NCBI GenBank assembly: GCA_031551135.1
Contig: JAVBOA010000006.1
Span: 95,336-159,335 of the forward strand
DNA length: 64,000 bases
DNA from: JAITVM01 sp031551135
Lineage (GTDB): Bacteria > Bacillota > Clostridia > Lachnospirales > JAITVM01
Direction: 5' to 3'
Below are positions 17,054 through 26,800 of this stretch, in pieces; position 1 is the stretch's first letter, and every line of letters begins with the position of its first letter. The notes below the pieces were generated by a model that was not told where the DNA came from, did not search any database, and saw only the letters and a list, made by a program, of their open reading frames with translations. The translations under genes were made by a program, and so were the position numbers.

Positions 17054-19204
17054 ATGCAAAAAAAACTTTTATCTTTATTTGCGGTAGTTGCTTTGCTATT
17101 TTCTTGTTTAATGACGACAACCGTGGCGGCAGCACCAAAAGAAGGCGATCAAGTAACGTTTCAAATTTTATTTACAAGCGATCTGCACGGAACAATGACA
17201 AATTATAATTACGCAACCGGAAAAGAACTCGTTGGAAGTTTTTCGCAAGTAGCGACTTTAATCGAACAAGAGAAAAAAGCCTTTGACGGCAAAACTATTG
17301 TTATCGATAACGGTGATTTAATTCAGGGCAACGGAACTTCATATTTTATTAATAACCCCGAATATAAACCTTATCCTTTAGTAAAAGCTATGCAAGCAGT
17401 TGGATACGATATTGTTGCAATGGGTAATCATGAATTCAATTTCGGCATTGAAGCTTTATACAATGCTTATGAAGGATTTACCGGCGATAAAATTTGCGGA
17501 AACGTAATGACAGAAGACGGAAAATTAATGGATGGATTCGTATCCTACAGCATTAAAACTCTTGATAACGGTCTGCGTGTTGCGTTTATCGGCGCAGTTA
17601 CTCCAAATATCGACCTTTGGGATACAGCAAGACTTAAAGAAGCCAATTTAAAAGCTATCAGTGCAAGCGAATCCGTAAGAAAAGCTATTGATGAATTGAA
17701 AAAAGATAATAAAGCGGATATTTTTGTTGGTGTTAATCATATGGGCGAAACTGTGGAATACGGCAGAGAAGGCTCCGGCGCGAATGATGTTGCCGCAAAA
17801 AATCCTGAATTGGCTGTAATTCTCGGCGCACATTATCACACAATTACCGGAACTAAAGATAAACAAGTCGTTTTGGCTGATAATGTAAAATTTGTTGAAA
17901 ATAAAAACGCCGGCGGCTCTTTGGGCAAAGTTTTGATTACCGCTACTTTTGAAAACGGCGCTTGGATTGTTAAAAATAAAACAGCCGATTATGATAATTC
18001 TGATGTAAAAACAGATGTTATTGCGGTTACAAAAGATACTCCTTTAAATCAAACGGTAGAAAATTCTTTCAAAGCCGCTGACGCAGCCGCAAGAAGCTAT
18101 ATTACCGGAACTGTTATCGGAAAACTCGAAGGCGGTCCGCTTGTTCCCGAACCTGAAATAAAAGGAACATACGAAGGCTATCTTCAAGACACAGCTTTAG
18201 TTGATTTAATTAACAACGTTCAACTTTATTACACAGATGCTGAAATCGCCGGAACTGCACCGCTTGATACAAATGCAAACCATTTGCCGGGCGATATCAC
18301 AATCGGCGGAGTTGTCCAAATTTATAAATATGATAACAATACTTTGTACAAGCTGAAAATGACCGGCGAACAAGTTATAAAATGGATGGAATGGTCTTAT
18401 TCTTATTTCGGCTCGACTGTAAACGGCAAATTCGATAATAATAAACCGGCGGTAAATCTCGCTACAGATTTAACTATTCCGATCGGAACAATGCAAGGCT
18501 ACAACCAAGACCAATTCTCCGGAATAAAATATACAGTTGATTTAACAAAACCGGTTGGTCAAAGAATAAATGTAATTTCTATGGCAGACGGAAAAGCTTT
18601 TGATAAAAACAAAGAATATATCGTTGCCGCTAATAATTACCGTTCTTCGACTCAATTATTGGTTACATCTGAAAACGGAGTTTTCAAACCGGGCGAAAAA
18701 ACAGCTGAGTTAATCGCTTCTGATCTTCAAGCTCCAAACGGCTCGACTTCGATGATGGATTTAATTATAGACTATATTCAAAAACAACCGAACGGTGTTA
18801 TCAAAAACACATGCGATAATAACTGGCAATTCGTAAACTTAAATTGGGACAAGGATTTAAGAGCTAAAGCAATTGAATTGATTAACAGCGAAGTAATTAA
18901 AACCGATTTTAAAGTTCCTGTAACAAAAGATGATGTTGCAAAAGCTCTTGCCGGCGGTACTCCTGCGCCTGCCGCTCCGCAAACTCCAACAGAACCTGCT
19001 AAAACTACCCCTGAAAAAGCACCTGAGACAGCAAAAACAGGCACAAAACATACAGTTGTATCCGGTGACACATTATGCAAGCTTGCAAGAAAATATTATA
19101 ATAACGTTGCTGATTGGTCGACAATTTACAACGCTAACAAAGATATTTTAAAAGACCCTAACGTTTTATCTATAGGTCAAGTTTTAACAATTCCTGCAAA
19201 ATAA
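17054..19204 (+). CDS. Secreted 5'-nucleotidase/2',3'-cyclic phosphodiesterase with LysM anchor
   Basis: Exported nucleotide-scavenging phosphoesterase, 716 aa. The signal peptide runs to about residue 26 (LFAVVALLFSCLMTTTVAAA). The metallophosphoesterase domain shows FTSDLHGT, DNGDLIQGN, MGNHEFNFG and GAHYHT as metal ligands. The 5'-nucleotidase C-terminal domain follows (about 350-590). A Pro/Thr/Ala linker precedes one LysM repeat at the C terminus (HTVVSGDTLCKLARKYY ... LSIGQVLTIPA), which binds peptidoglycan and should hold the enzyme in the wall. It is monocistronic, with its own promoter and terminator. It would feed nucleosides to enzymes such as DeoD at 55 kb. Confidence 0.92.
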   Translation: MQKKLLSLFAVVALLFSCLMTTTVAAAPKEGDQVTFQILFTSDLHGTMTNYNYATGKELVGSFSQVATLIEQEKKAFDGKTIVIDNGDLIQGNGTSYFINNPEYKPYPLVKAMQAVGYDIVAMGNHEFNFGIEALYNAYEGFTGDKICGNVMTEDGKLMDGFVSYSIKTLDNGLRVAFIGAVTPNIDLWDTARLKEANLKAISASESVRKAIDELKKDNKADIFVGVNHMGETVEYGREGSGANDVAAKNPELAVILGAHYHTITGTKDKQVVLADNVKFVENKNAGGSLGKVLITATFENGAWIVKNKTADYDNSDVKTDVIAVTKDTPLNQTVENSFKAADAAARSYITGTVIGKLEGGPLVPEPEIKGTYEGYLQDTALVDLINNVQLYYTDAEIAGTAPLDTNANHLPGDITIGGVVQIYKYDNNTLYKLKMTGEQVIKWMEWSYSYFGSTVNGKFDNNKPAVNLATDLTIPIGTMQGYNQDQFSGIKYTVDLTKPVGQRINVISMADGKAFDKNKEYIVAANNYRSSTQLLVTSENGVFKPGEKTAELIASDLQAPNGSTSMMDLIIDYIQKQPNGVIKNTCDNNWQFVNLNWDKDLRAKAIELINSEVIKTDFKVPVTKDDVAKALAGGTPAPAAPQTPTEPAKTTPEKAPETAKTGTKHTVVSGDTLCKLARKYYNNVADWSTIYNANKDILKDPNVLSIGQVLTIPAK

Positions 19205-19215
19205 TTTTAATTTTT

Positions 19216-19245
19216 AGGCCGCCTCAAAAGGCGGTCTATTCTTTG
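19216..19245 (+). terminator. Rho-independent terminator
   Basis: AGGCCGCC and GGCGGTCT form an 8-bp stem with one G-T pair, 11 bp after the 5'-nucleotidase stop; the following T-run is weak. Confidence 0.7.
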
Positions 19246-19295
19246 TTTATGGCAGTTTTAAACTAAATGTAATATTATTTAAATCTGTCTAAATA

Positions 19296-19325
19296 TTGAC
19301 TAATTAATCACAATATTTTTATACA
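19296..19325 (+). promoter_or_regulatory. Putative promoter of the alcohol dehydrogenase gene
   Basis: TTGACT (19296-19301), 18-bp spacer, TATACA (19320-19325), 96 bp before the start codon. Confidence 0.45.
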
Positions 19326-19421
19326 AGAATTTTATAGAATATTTTTCTTTTTTAATATATCATTATTACAACAGAATATTTTGACATAAACTAATTAATA
19401 TTTATGAGGAGGATTTAATTT

Positions 19422-20576
19422 ATGGCAATGAGAATTATCTTAAACGAAACATCCTATTTTTCAAGCGGTGCAATCAACGAGATTGTAACAGAAGTTAAAA
19501 AAAGAGCTTTTACAAAAGCCTTCGTTGTTACCGACAAAATATTAATTGAAAAAAAAGTTGCTGACAAAGTTTTAGACCTGCTTAAAGAAAATGAAATGGA
19601 GTATGTTTGCTTTGACGACGTTCAGGAAAATCCTACAATCGAAAATGTTCAAAACGGTGTAGAATTATTCAAAAACAGTAATGCCGATTATATTATCGCT
19701 CTCGGCGGCGGCTCTCCGATGGATACCGCTAAAGCTGTCGGTATTATTATCGCAAACCCTGAATTCGAAGATGTTCGTTCGCTCGAAGGCTTCGCTCCTA
19801 CAAAAAATCCTTCTGTGCCAATAATTGCCGTTCCTACAACTGCCGGAACAGCCTCCGAAGTTACCGTAAACTATGTAATTACAGACGTTGAAAGAAACCG
19901 CAAGTTTGTTTGTATCGATCCTCACGATATCCCTGTTGTAGCTATAGTTGACCCGGACATGATGTCCAGTATGCCTAAAGGATTAACTGCCGCTACAGGT
20001 ATGGACGCGCTTACGCATGCTATCGAAGGATATATCACAAAAGGCGCTTGGGAAATGTCGGACATGTTCCATATTAAAGCTATTGAATTAATCGGACGTT
20101 CGCTCAGAGGCGCTACTTTGGAAAACTGCCCTAAATGCAGAGAAGACATGGCTCTTGCTCAATATGTTGCCGGTATGGGATTTTCTAACGTAGGTCTTGG
20201 TCTTGTTCACGCAATGGCTCATCCGCTCGGCGCATTTTACGGCACTCCTCACGGTGTTGCAAACGCTATTTTATTGCCGACGATTATGGAATTTAACGCT
20301 CCTGCTTCCGGTGAAAAATATCGTGATATCGCAAAAGCTATGGGTGTAGCCGGTGTTGACGAAATGGATCTCGACGCTGCCCGCACTGCTTGTGTTGATG
20401 CAGTAAAACAACTTTCCAAAGATGTTCAGATACCGGAAAAATTATCTGATGTCGGCGTAAAAGCAGAAGATATTGATTTTCTTGCAGATTCGGCGTTTGC
20501 TGATGTTTGCTTAGGCGGAAACCCAAGAGAAACTTCTATTGACGACATTAAAGAATTGTACGCTTCTCTAATATAA
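19422..20576 (+). CDS. fucO: Iron-containing alcohol dehydrogenase, FucO-like
   Basis: NAD-dependent group III alcohol dehydrogenase, 384 aa. It resembles lactaldehyde reductase (1,2-propanediol oxidoreductase) along its whole length, from MAMRIILNETSYFSSGAI to GGNPRETSIDDI. The nucleotide site includes ALGGGSPMDTAKA; iron ligands come from MDALTHAIEGY and VHAMAHPLGAFYGTPHG. The start ATG has AGGAGG upstream. In fucose or rhamnose catabolism the enzyme reduces L-lactaldehyde to 1,2-propanediol, but no deoxysugar gene is nearby, so a general fermentative alcohol dehydrogenase role is equally possible. It is monocistronic with its own terminator. The coding sequence is less AT-rich than most neighbours, as expected for a highly expressed gene. 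Confidence 0.87.
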   Translation: MAMRIILNETSYFSSGAINEIVTEVKKRAFTKAFVVTDKILIEKKVADKVLDLLKENEMEYVCFDDVQENPTIENVQNGVELFKNSNADYIIALGGGSPMDTAKAVGIIIANPEFEDVRSLEGFAPTKNPSVPIIAVPTTAGTASEVTVNYVITDVERNRKFVCIDPHDIPVVAIVDPDMMSSMPKGLTAATGMDALTHAIEGYITKGAWEMSDMFHIKAIELIGRSLRGATLENCPKCREDMALAQYVAGMGFSNVGLGLVHAMAHPLGAFYGTPHGVANAILLPTIMEFNAPASGEKYRDIAKAMGVAGVDEMDLDAARTACVDAVKQLSKDVQIPEKLSDVGVKAEDIDFLADSAFADVCLGGNPRETSIDDIKELYASLI

Positions 20577-20614
20577 AAACATATCCTTTATAAATATTTT
20601 TAGTTTATGAAATC

Positions 20615-20653
20615 AAAAATCGATGAGATTAATCTCCCATCGATTTTTTTTAT
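20615..20653 (+). terminator. Rho-independent terminator
   Basis: AAAAATCGATG pairs with CATCGATTTTTTTT; the loop contains a further AGATTAATCT palindrome. It also faces the end of the minus-strand NADH oxidase gene and could serve both. Confidence 0.85.
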
Positions 20654-20679
20654 TATAGCATTTTTATTTTTTACTGATT

Positions 20680-22005
20680 CTATTCGGCAGACAAGCCTGC
20701 GGTATTTATCAAATTCCACGGTTTATTAAAATGCGGCTGGAAGAATTGATCCACGAACGCAATTTCATCTACAGTCATTTTATTTTGGATACATATCGAA
20801 AGTGTATTTATAGTTTGCGTATAATCCGCTGTCGAAGAAAGCTGTGCGCCTAAAATTTGTCTGTTGTCGGCATTATATACAAGCTTTAATTTTACCGGCA
20901 CGTAAGACGGCATAAATTCAGGACGGAAGTTTTCTGTAATTAAAACCGATTTTACATTATCGAAATGCTTTTTCGCTTCTGCTTCAATAAGCCCTGTTGA
21001 TGCAATATGCTGATTGAAAATTTTAATTCCCGAAGTTCCTTGAGTGCCAATCTGTTTAATTTTATTGGAGACTAAATTTATTGCGGCCAAAGTTCCCATT
21101 CTGACTGCATTTGTCGCCAATGGAATATACATGTGCTTTTGAGTTGGATTATAAAATACAGCACAGCTATCGCCCGCGGCAAGAACATCCGGGTTGGAGG
21201 TATGCATATATTCATCAACTATAATTGCGCCATTATCGAGCATATCGATTTGATTTCTAAATATATCCGTATTCGGTCTGAAACCAATGCAAAGCACAAC
21301 AAGGTCAACTTCATGCTCGGCTTTATCGGTCACAACTTTTGCAACTTTTCCATCGCCAACAAATTTCATGACTTTTTCGCCCAAAGCAATCTTAATATCT
21401 TTACCTACATATTCATTTCCCGCTATATCCGAAAACTCTTTGTCCAAATATTTTGCCAAAATTCGAGATTCCAAATCGATGATTGTTACTTTTTTGCCCT
21501 GCTTCTCGAAAGCTTCTATTAATTCGATTCCGATATACCCTGCGCCGATTACCGCAACAGATTTTGCATTTTTAGATTTTTCAATAATTTCTTTTGCGTG
21601 GTCAAAGTTTTTGCAAAGCAGTATATTTTCCAATTCTCTGCCTTCAAAATTCGGATTTATCGGCCAAGAGCCGGAAGTAACAACTAATTTATCATAACTA
21701 TCCTCAAAAACTTCATTAGTAATCATATTTTTAACTTGTACTTTTTTGGAATTAACGTCAACAGAAAGAACATCATGCTTCATTTTTGTTTGAACGCCCA
21801 TTTCCGCAAGTTTTTCCGGTGATGAATAAAACAAACCGTTTATATCTTTAACAACACCTTCTACATAGAGAGCGATTCCGCAAGATAGAAAAGAGATATT
21901 ATCATTTCTTTCATAAACCGTTATTTGAATATCTTTATATAATTGAGCCATTTTGCTTACGGCCGCTGTTCCTGCGTGCGTACATCCGATTACGATTACT
22001 TTCAT
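20680..22005 (-). CDS. NADH oxidase/CoA-disulfide reductase family flavoprotein
   Basis: FAD-dependent oxidoreductase of 441 aa. The single redox cysteine Cys42 lies in FLSCGIALY, as in water-forming NADH oxidases. The FAD motif VIGCTHAGTAAV is at the N terminus, the NADH motif VIGAGYIGIELIEAF is in the middle and VLAAGDSCAV is the second FAD contact. The start is the ATG at 22005, where AGGAGG lies upstream; ten extra codons in the frame have no homology. The likely role is oxygen detoxification or NAD regeneration in an anaerobe. CoA-disulfide reductases share the same signature and cannot be excluded. Confidence 0.87.
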   Translation of the reverse strand: MKVIVIGCTHAGTAAVSKMAQLYKDIQITVYERNDNISFLSCGIALYVEGVVKDINGLFYSSPEKLAEMGVQTKMKHDVLSVDVNSKKVQVKNMITNEVFEDSYDKLVVTSGSWPINPNFEGRELENILLCKNFDHAKEIIEKSKNAKSVAVIGAGYIGIELIEAFEKQGKKVTIIDLESRILAKYLDKEFSDIAGNEYVGKDIKIALGEKVMKFVGDGKVAKVVTDKAEHEVDLVVLCIGFRPNTDIFRNQIDMLDNGAIIVDEYMHTSNPDVLAAGDSCAVFYNPTQKHMYIPLATNAVRMGTLAAINLVSNKIKQIGTQGTSGIKIFNQHIASTGLIEAEAKKHFDNVKSVLITENFRPEFMPSYVPVKLKLVYNADNRQILGAQLSSTADYTQTINTLSICIQNKMTVDEIAFVDQFFQPHFNKPWNLINTAGLSAE

Positions 22006-22058
22006 ATAGTTTCCTCCTATAATAACAATCAACACAAGACAAATAAATCCTACGCATT

Positions 22059-22145
22059 ATACCAACGAATGATTAAATTTTCACAAATGTCTTCCCAGCC
22101 TACCTACCGGAACGAATAAGCAAATTGTTCTCATTCGTTAGTATA
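22059..22145. repeat. Inverted-repeat family 2, copy D
   Basis: The left end TATACCAACGAATGA and right end TCATTCGTTAGTATA are complementary except for one base. Internal blocks TTTTCACA and GGAACGAAT match the other copies. Confidence 0.65.
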
Positions 22146-22274
22146 CTTTAATTATTAAAAAATATTAAAATTTTAATAATAATTATTATTATATAATAAA
22201 AAATATAAATTGTCATTATCTGAAAGTAATTTTTTTTATTTATTTTCGACATTCCGTTGGGAATATTTTCAAAT

Positions 22275-23720
22275 CTATTCCGCAAAAAGAGCTTTCGCAA
22301 ATTCTTCGGCATCAAATTCACGTAAATCATCTATTCCTTCGCCTACACCGATAAATCTCACCGGTACATTCAATTCATTCTTAATGCTGATAACAATTCC
22401 GCCTTTTGCCGTTCCGTCAAGCTTGGTCAAAACAATACCTGTAATATTCGCAGCTTCTTTAAACAATTTAGCTTGCTGCATAGCGTTCTGGCCTGTTGTA
22501 GCATCCAAAACCAAAAAAACTTCCGTATGAGCTTGTTCGTATTCACGCGCGATAACCCTTGATATTTTAGAAAGCTCGTCCATAAGATTTTTCTTATTAT
22601 GAAGCCGCCCCGCCGTATCAACTACCAACAAATCAATTTTTCTTGCTTTCGAAGCTTGAACCGCATCATAAACAACCGCCGCCGGGTCAGCACCTTCTTG
22701 ATGTTTTATAACTTCTATATTTGAGCGTTTGCCCCAAACTTCCAATTGGTCAATGGCCGCCGCCCTAAATGTATCCGCCGCCGCAATCAAAACTTTTTTT
22801 CCTTGCTTTTTGTATATAGAAGCGATTTTTCCAATCGTTGTGGTTTTTCCAACACCGTTCACGCCGATTACAAGTATTACCGAAGGATTCGGCAAAGAAA
22901 ATTCTTCGTTGTTCTCTGTCAAAATTTTTGTAATTTCTTCAACAATCAACTGCTTTACTTTTGAAACTTCAGTCACTCTTTCAGCCTTAACCCGCTCTTT
23001 CACGCCGTTAATAATTTTTAAAGAAGAATCTACGCCAATATCGGACATAATTAAAGCTTCTTCTAATTCCTCAAACAATTCTTCATCAATGCTTACAAAT
23101 GCTTTTAGAACATTATCAACACTGTTCAAAATATTCTTTCTGGTTTTGTCCAAGCCGCTTAGAATTTTATTGAAGAAACCGGTTTTTGTCTGCGTTTCTT
23201 CTTCGATATGCTCAACGGGTAATTCCGCTTGATTAATTTCCTCAGAACCTGCATTTTCAATTATAGTTTCTTCAATATCTTCCTGAATTATTATTTCAGG
23301 TAAAGAATCTGCTAAATCTTCAACAAGATCGATTTCATCAATTTTTTGAGAAAGCTCTGCCTCTTCCGATTCCAAAGTATTTTTTCTGCTTTTATCTAAA
23401 CCGCCTAGAATTTTGTTGAAAAAACCAGTTTTCGTCTGCGTTTCCGGCAAATCTTCGATATGCTCATCAAGCAATTCTGCTTGATTAATTTCCTCAAAAT
23501 CTGTATTTTCAATTGTAATTTCTTCAATATCTTCTTCCATTATTTCTTCCGCTAAATCTTCAATACGGTCGATTTCATCAATTTTTTGAGAAAGCCCGCC
23601 CTCTTCCGATTCCAAAACATTTTCTTCCGATATTTCTTCAATCTCGGAATTTTCTAAAATCTCTTGTTCCTCAATAATTTCATTTGTTTTGTTCTTTTTA
23701 AAAAAATCAAATAAGCCCAT
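22275..23720 (-). CDS. ftsY: Signal recognition particle receptor FtsY with duplicated acidic domain
   Basis: SRP receptor GTPase that docks ribosome-SRP complexes at the membrane; 481 aa. The NG domain (about 190-481) has the P-loop GVNGVGKTTTIGK, DTAGRLHNK, TKLDGTAKGG and the closing GVGEGIDDL. The N-terminal acidic A domain starts with an amphipathic MGLFDFFKKNK. It then contains an ~80-residue segment present twice (36-115 and 116-197), each copy ending in the amphipathic helix GFFNKILxGLDKxRKN that normally occurs once at the start of the N domain. Start ATG with AAGGAG. It lies downstream of smc, as is usual, but a MITE separates the two genes. Confidence 0.95.
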   Translation of the reverse strand: MGLFDFFKKNKTNEIIEEQEILENSEIEEISEENVLESEEGGLSQKIDEIDRIEDLAEEIMEEDIEEITIENTDFEEINQAELLDEHIEDLPETQTKTGFFNKILGGLDKSRKNTLESEEAELSQKIDEIDLVEDLADSLPEIIIQEDIEETIIENAGSEEINQAELPVEHIEEETQTKTGFFNKILSGLDKTRKNILNSVDNVLKAFVSIDEELFEELEEALIMSDIGVDSSLKIINGVKERVKAERVTEVSKVKQLIVEEITKILTENNEEFSLPNPSVILVIGVNGVGKTTTIGKIASIYKKQGKKVLIAAADTFRAAAIDQLEVWGKRSNIEVIKHQEGADPAAVVYDAVQASKARKIDLLVVDTAGRLHNKKNLMDELSKISRVIAREYEQAHTEVFLVLDATTGQNAMQQAKLFKEAANITGIVLTKLDGTAKGGIVISIKNELNVPVRFIGVGEGIDDLREFDAEEFAKALFAE

Positions 23721-23763
23721 TTTTTTCTCCTTATCAATATAAAAATTTTGATATTCTTATAAG

Positions 23764-23880
23764 TAATACTATTTTCATTTAATAAGTAGAAAAAAATTTT
23801 TCACAGCGAAGCGTTTCGCGCAATGCTTCAAGCGCGAAATGAAATATTTTTTTCTATCCTTAATATTGAAAATAGTAAAA
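23764..23880. mobile_element. MITE family 1, long form, copy 10, within smc-ftsY
   Basis: 117 bp; TAA on the left and AAA on the right. The stem is TTTCGCGC / GCGCGAAA. It starts 43 bp before the ftsY start codon and ends 6 bp beyond the smc stop. Confidence 0.87.
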
Positions 23881-23886
23881 ATAATA

Positions 23887-26800
23887 CTAGCTATATTCTT
23901 TCAATTCAACAGAAACCAATTTAGAAACGCCCTGCTCCTGCATTGTTACGCCATACAAAACATCTGCCGATTCCATAGTCCCTTTTCTATGGGTAATGAC
24001 AATGAATTGCGTGTCTTTCGAGAAATTTTTAATATAATCGGCAAAACGCTTAACATTGGAATCGTCCAAGGCCGCCTCTATTTCGTCCAGAATACAAAAC
24101 GGAGAAGGTTTCATTTTCAAAATTGCGAACAATAACGCGATTGCCGTCAAGGCCCTTTCGCCGCCGGATAATAAATTCATATTTTGCAGGCGCTTCCCGG
24201 GCGGCTGTGCTACTATCTCTATTCCGGATTCCAGAACATTTTCTTCATCCAATAAATTTAAATATGCTTTACCGCCGCCGAACATTTCCGCAAAAACGAC
24301 ACAGAAATTATCCGAAATTATTTTAAATTGAGATTTAAACCGGTCGCCCATCATTTCCGTAAGCTCTGAAATAAGCTTTTTTAGAGATTCTTCGGCGGAC
24401 ACAATATCGTCTTTCTGGGATTTCAAAAAACTGTATCTTTCTTTTACTTCTTTAAATTCTTCGATAGCCGAAACATTAACATTTCCCATTTCTTTTATTT
24501 GATTTCGAATCGAATTTTCTTTTTTGTTCAGCGCGCTGAGGCTTTCTTCCGATTTTGGAAATTTCAAAGCCTGCTGATAAGTCATATTATACTCTTCCCA
24601 AATATTATCGAATAAATTTCGCCTGTTTTCCTCTATTTGCTCTTTTTTTAGCTCAAGCCTGTTTTTTTCTTTATCTAAATTATGAATTATATCGTTATTT
24701 TTATTGGCCTCAGCTTCTTTTTGTTCGAGAGCTTTATTTATCATCACTTTTTCATTTTCGATTTTAGAAATATCCGACTTACAATTTATAATTAACAACT
24801 CAAAATTATCTGTATCAGATTTTATATTTTCAATATTCGTTTTATTTTCCGAAAGAAGAACTTTATTTTCTTCAATCTTTTTAATATAATTATCGATGTT
24901 TTCCTGATATTTCAAAAATTCATTATTAAGCTTTATTAATTGTTCTTCTTTTGATTTCAAATTTTCCATAAAGGCCGAAATATTAATTTGAATATTAGTT
25001 ATTTCCTTAATTTTATCTTCTCTAAAATCTTTTTCAGAGGAAATCTCATTTTGAAAATCAGATAATTTAGTTTTTATAGCTTCGATTTCACTCTCGAATT
25101 CAAGCAATTCAATTTCTTTGAGGCTTAAGTCCTTATTTATTTCAAAAATCTGCTCGTCCAGTTGTTTATTTTCAATCGACTGGTCGTCGGATTTTTCCAA
25201 AAATCCATCCAGATTTTCAGAGCTTGTTTTAATAAAATGATTTAAATTATTTATTTCTTTTTCTTTATCATAAAAAAGCGTCTTTTTTTCTTTTATATCA
25301 GCTTTTATTTTTTCTAGGTCCTGATTAATTTGAGAGTTTTCATTCTTCAATACTGCCTGAATTTTTTTCAGCTCATTTATTTTTTCGTCCAGTTGCTTTA
25401 TTTCTCTGGCTCTGCCGAAAATATTAGTTGTTTTTTTATTTATACTTCCGCCTGTCATCGCGCCGCCCGGGCTTAGCAAATCACCTTCCAAAGTCACAAT
25501 TTTCAAGGAGTTATTGTATTTTTTGTTTAAAGCGATAGCATTATTTAAAGTATCACAAATCACGGCAGAACCCAGCGCAAACGAAATAATATTTTTGTAA
25601 ATATCGTCATATTTTACGAGGCTTTCTGCGATGCCGATAAAACCTTTTTCTTTTATATCAATCTTTCGATTATACGGTTTTATTGATGAAATCGGCAAAA
25701 AAGTTGCTCGTCCCTGTTTATTTTTTTTCAAAAACTCAATGGCTATTTTAGCATCATTTTCGTTGTTTGTGACAATATTTTGAATATATCCGCCGAGAGC
25801 AATTTCTATCGCTGTTTCAAATTCCTGCGGCACTTCGATTAATTCCCCCAGCGCGCCGTGTATTCCTTGGAAATTACTATCGGTTTTTCGTTGTTTTAAA
25901 ACAGCTTTTGTGCTGTTGTAATAGCCTTCAAAATCCTCTTCTAATTCTTTGATAACACGATAGCGGGATTGTTTGTCATTTATTTCATTTGTCACAGAAA
26001 CATATGAGTTTGTCTTTTTTTCAAGCTCGTTCAAAAGCGAATCCCGTTCCGTTGAAAGCCGTTCGATATCATCACCAAGCGATTTGTAAATTTTATCGGC
26101 ATCAATCAGCAAAGCTCCCGACTCTTTTATTTCTTTTTCTTTTGATAAAATCTTCTCATTATTTTGAGAAATTTCGTTTCGAAGCTCGTTTTTTCTTGAA
26201 TCCAGCGAATCGATATTATTTTTCAATTTATTTATATTCGATTTAATATCCGAAACATTTTTGTAACCTTCGAATATATTTATATTATAATTCTCAATTT
26301 CGGACTCTTTTGTTTTCATAGATTCGCTGATGGAGTTAAATTCCTGCTGTTTTTGTGCTAAAATTGAATTTTCGCTGTCAATATTTTCTTTTAGATTTTT
26401 TATATTTTCATCCAAAGCAGAAATTTGTTCTTTCGAATTTTTCAGGCTTTTCGAATTATTTTCTTTTTCATTTTCGAGCCTAAATAATTCTTGATTTATG
26501 AAATTATTTTTTTCTTCAACAATTTTTATATCTGCTTGTTTTTGAGTAAATTTATTGTTTAATTCAATTAAATCGTTTTGGAAACTCTTATATTTTTCGT
26601 CTTTTTGGGTTAAACTAATTTTATGTTCGGAAATTTCATCAATATAAATTTGCTTTATTTTATTTTCTTGTTCGAGCTGACCGGAGGCAATCAGAATTTT
26701 TTCTTCGATAGAATTTAATTCGGTCTCCGAACGTGCCGTATCCAATAAAAATATATTTATTTTCAAAAATTTTTGTTCTTCAATCAGAGCGAGATATTTT

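Noticed and set aside
22160..22215. TTAATAATAATTATTATTATATAAT tract as a simple repeat or origin.
   Set aside because: Short AT-rich low-complexity sequence without DnaA boxes or iteration.
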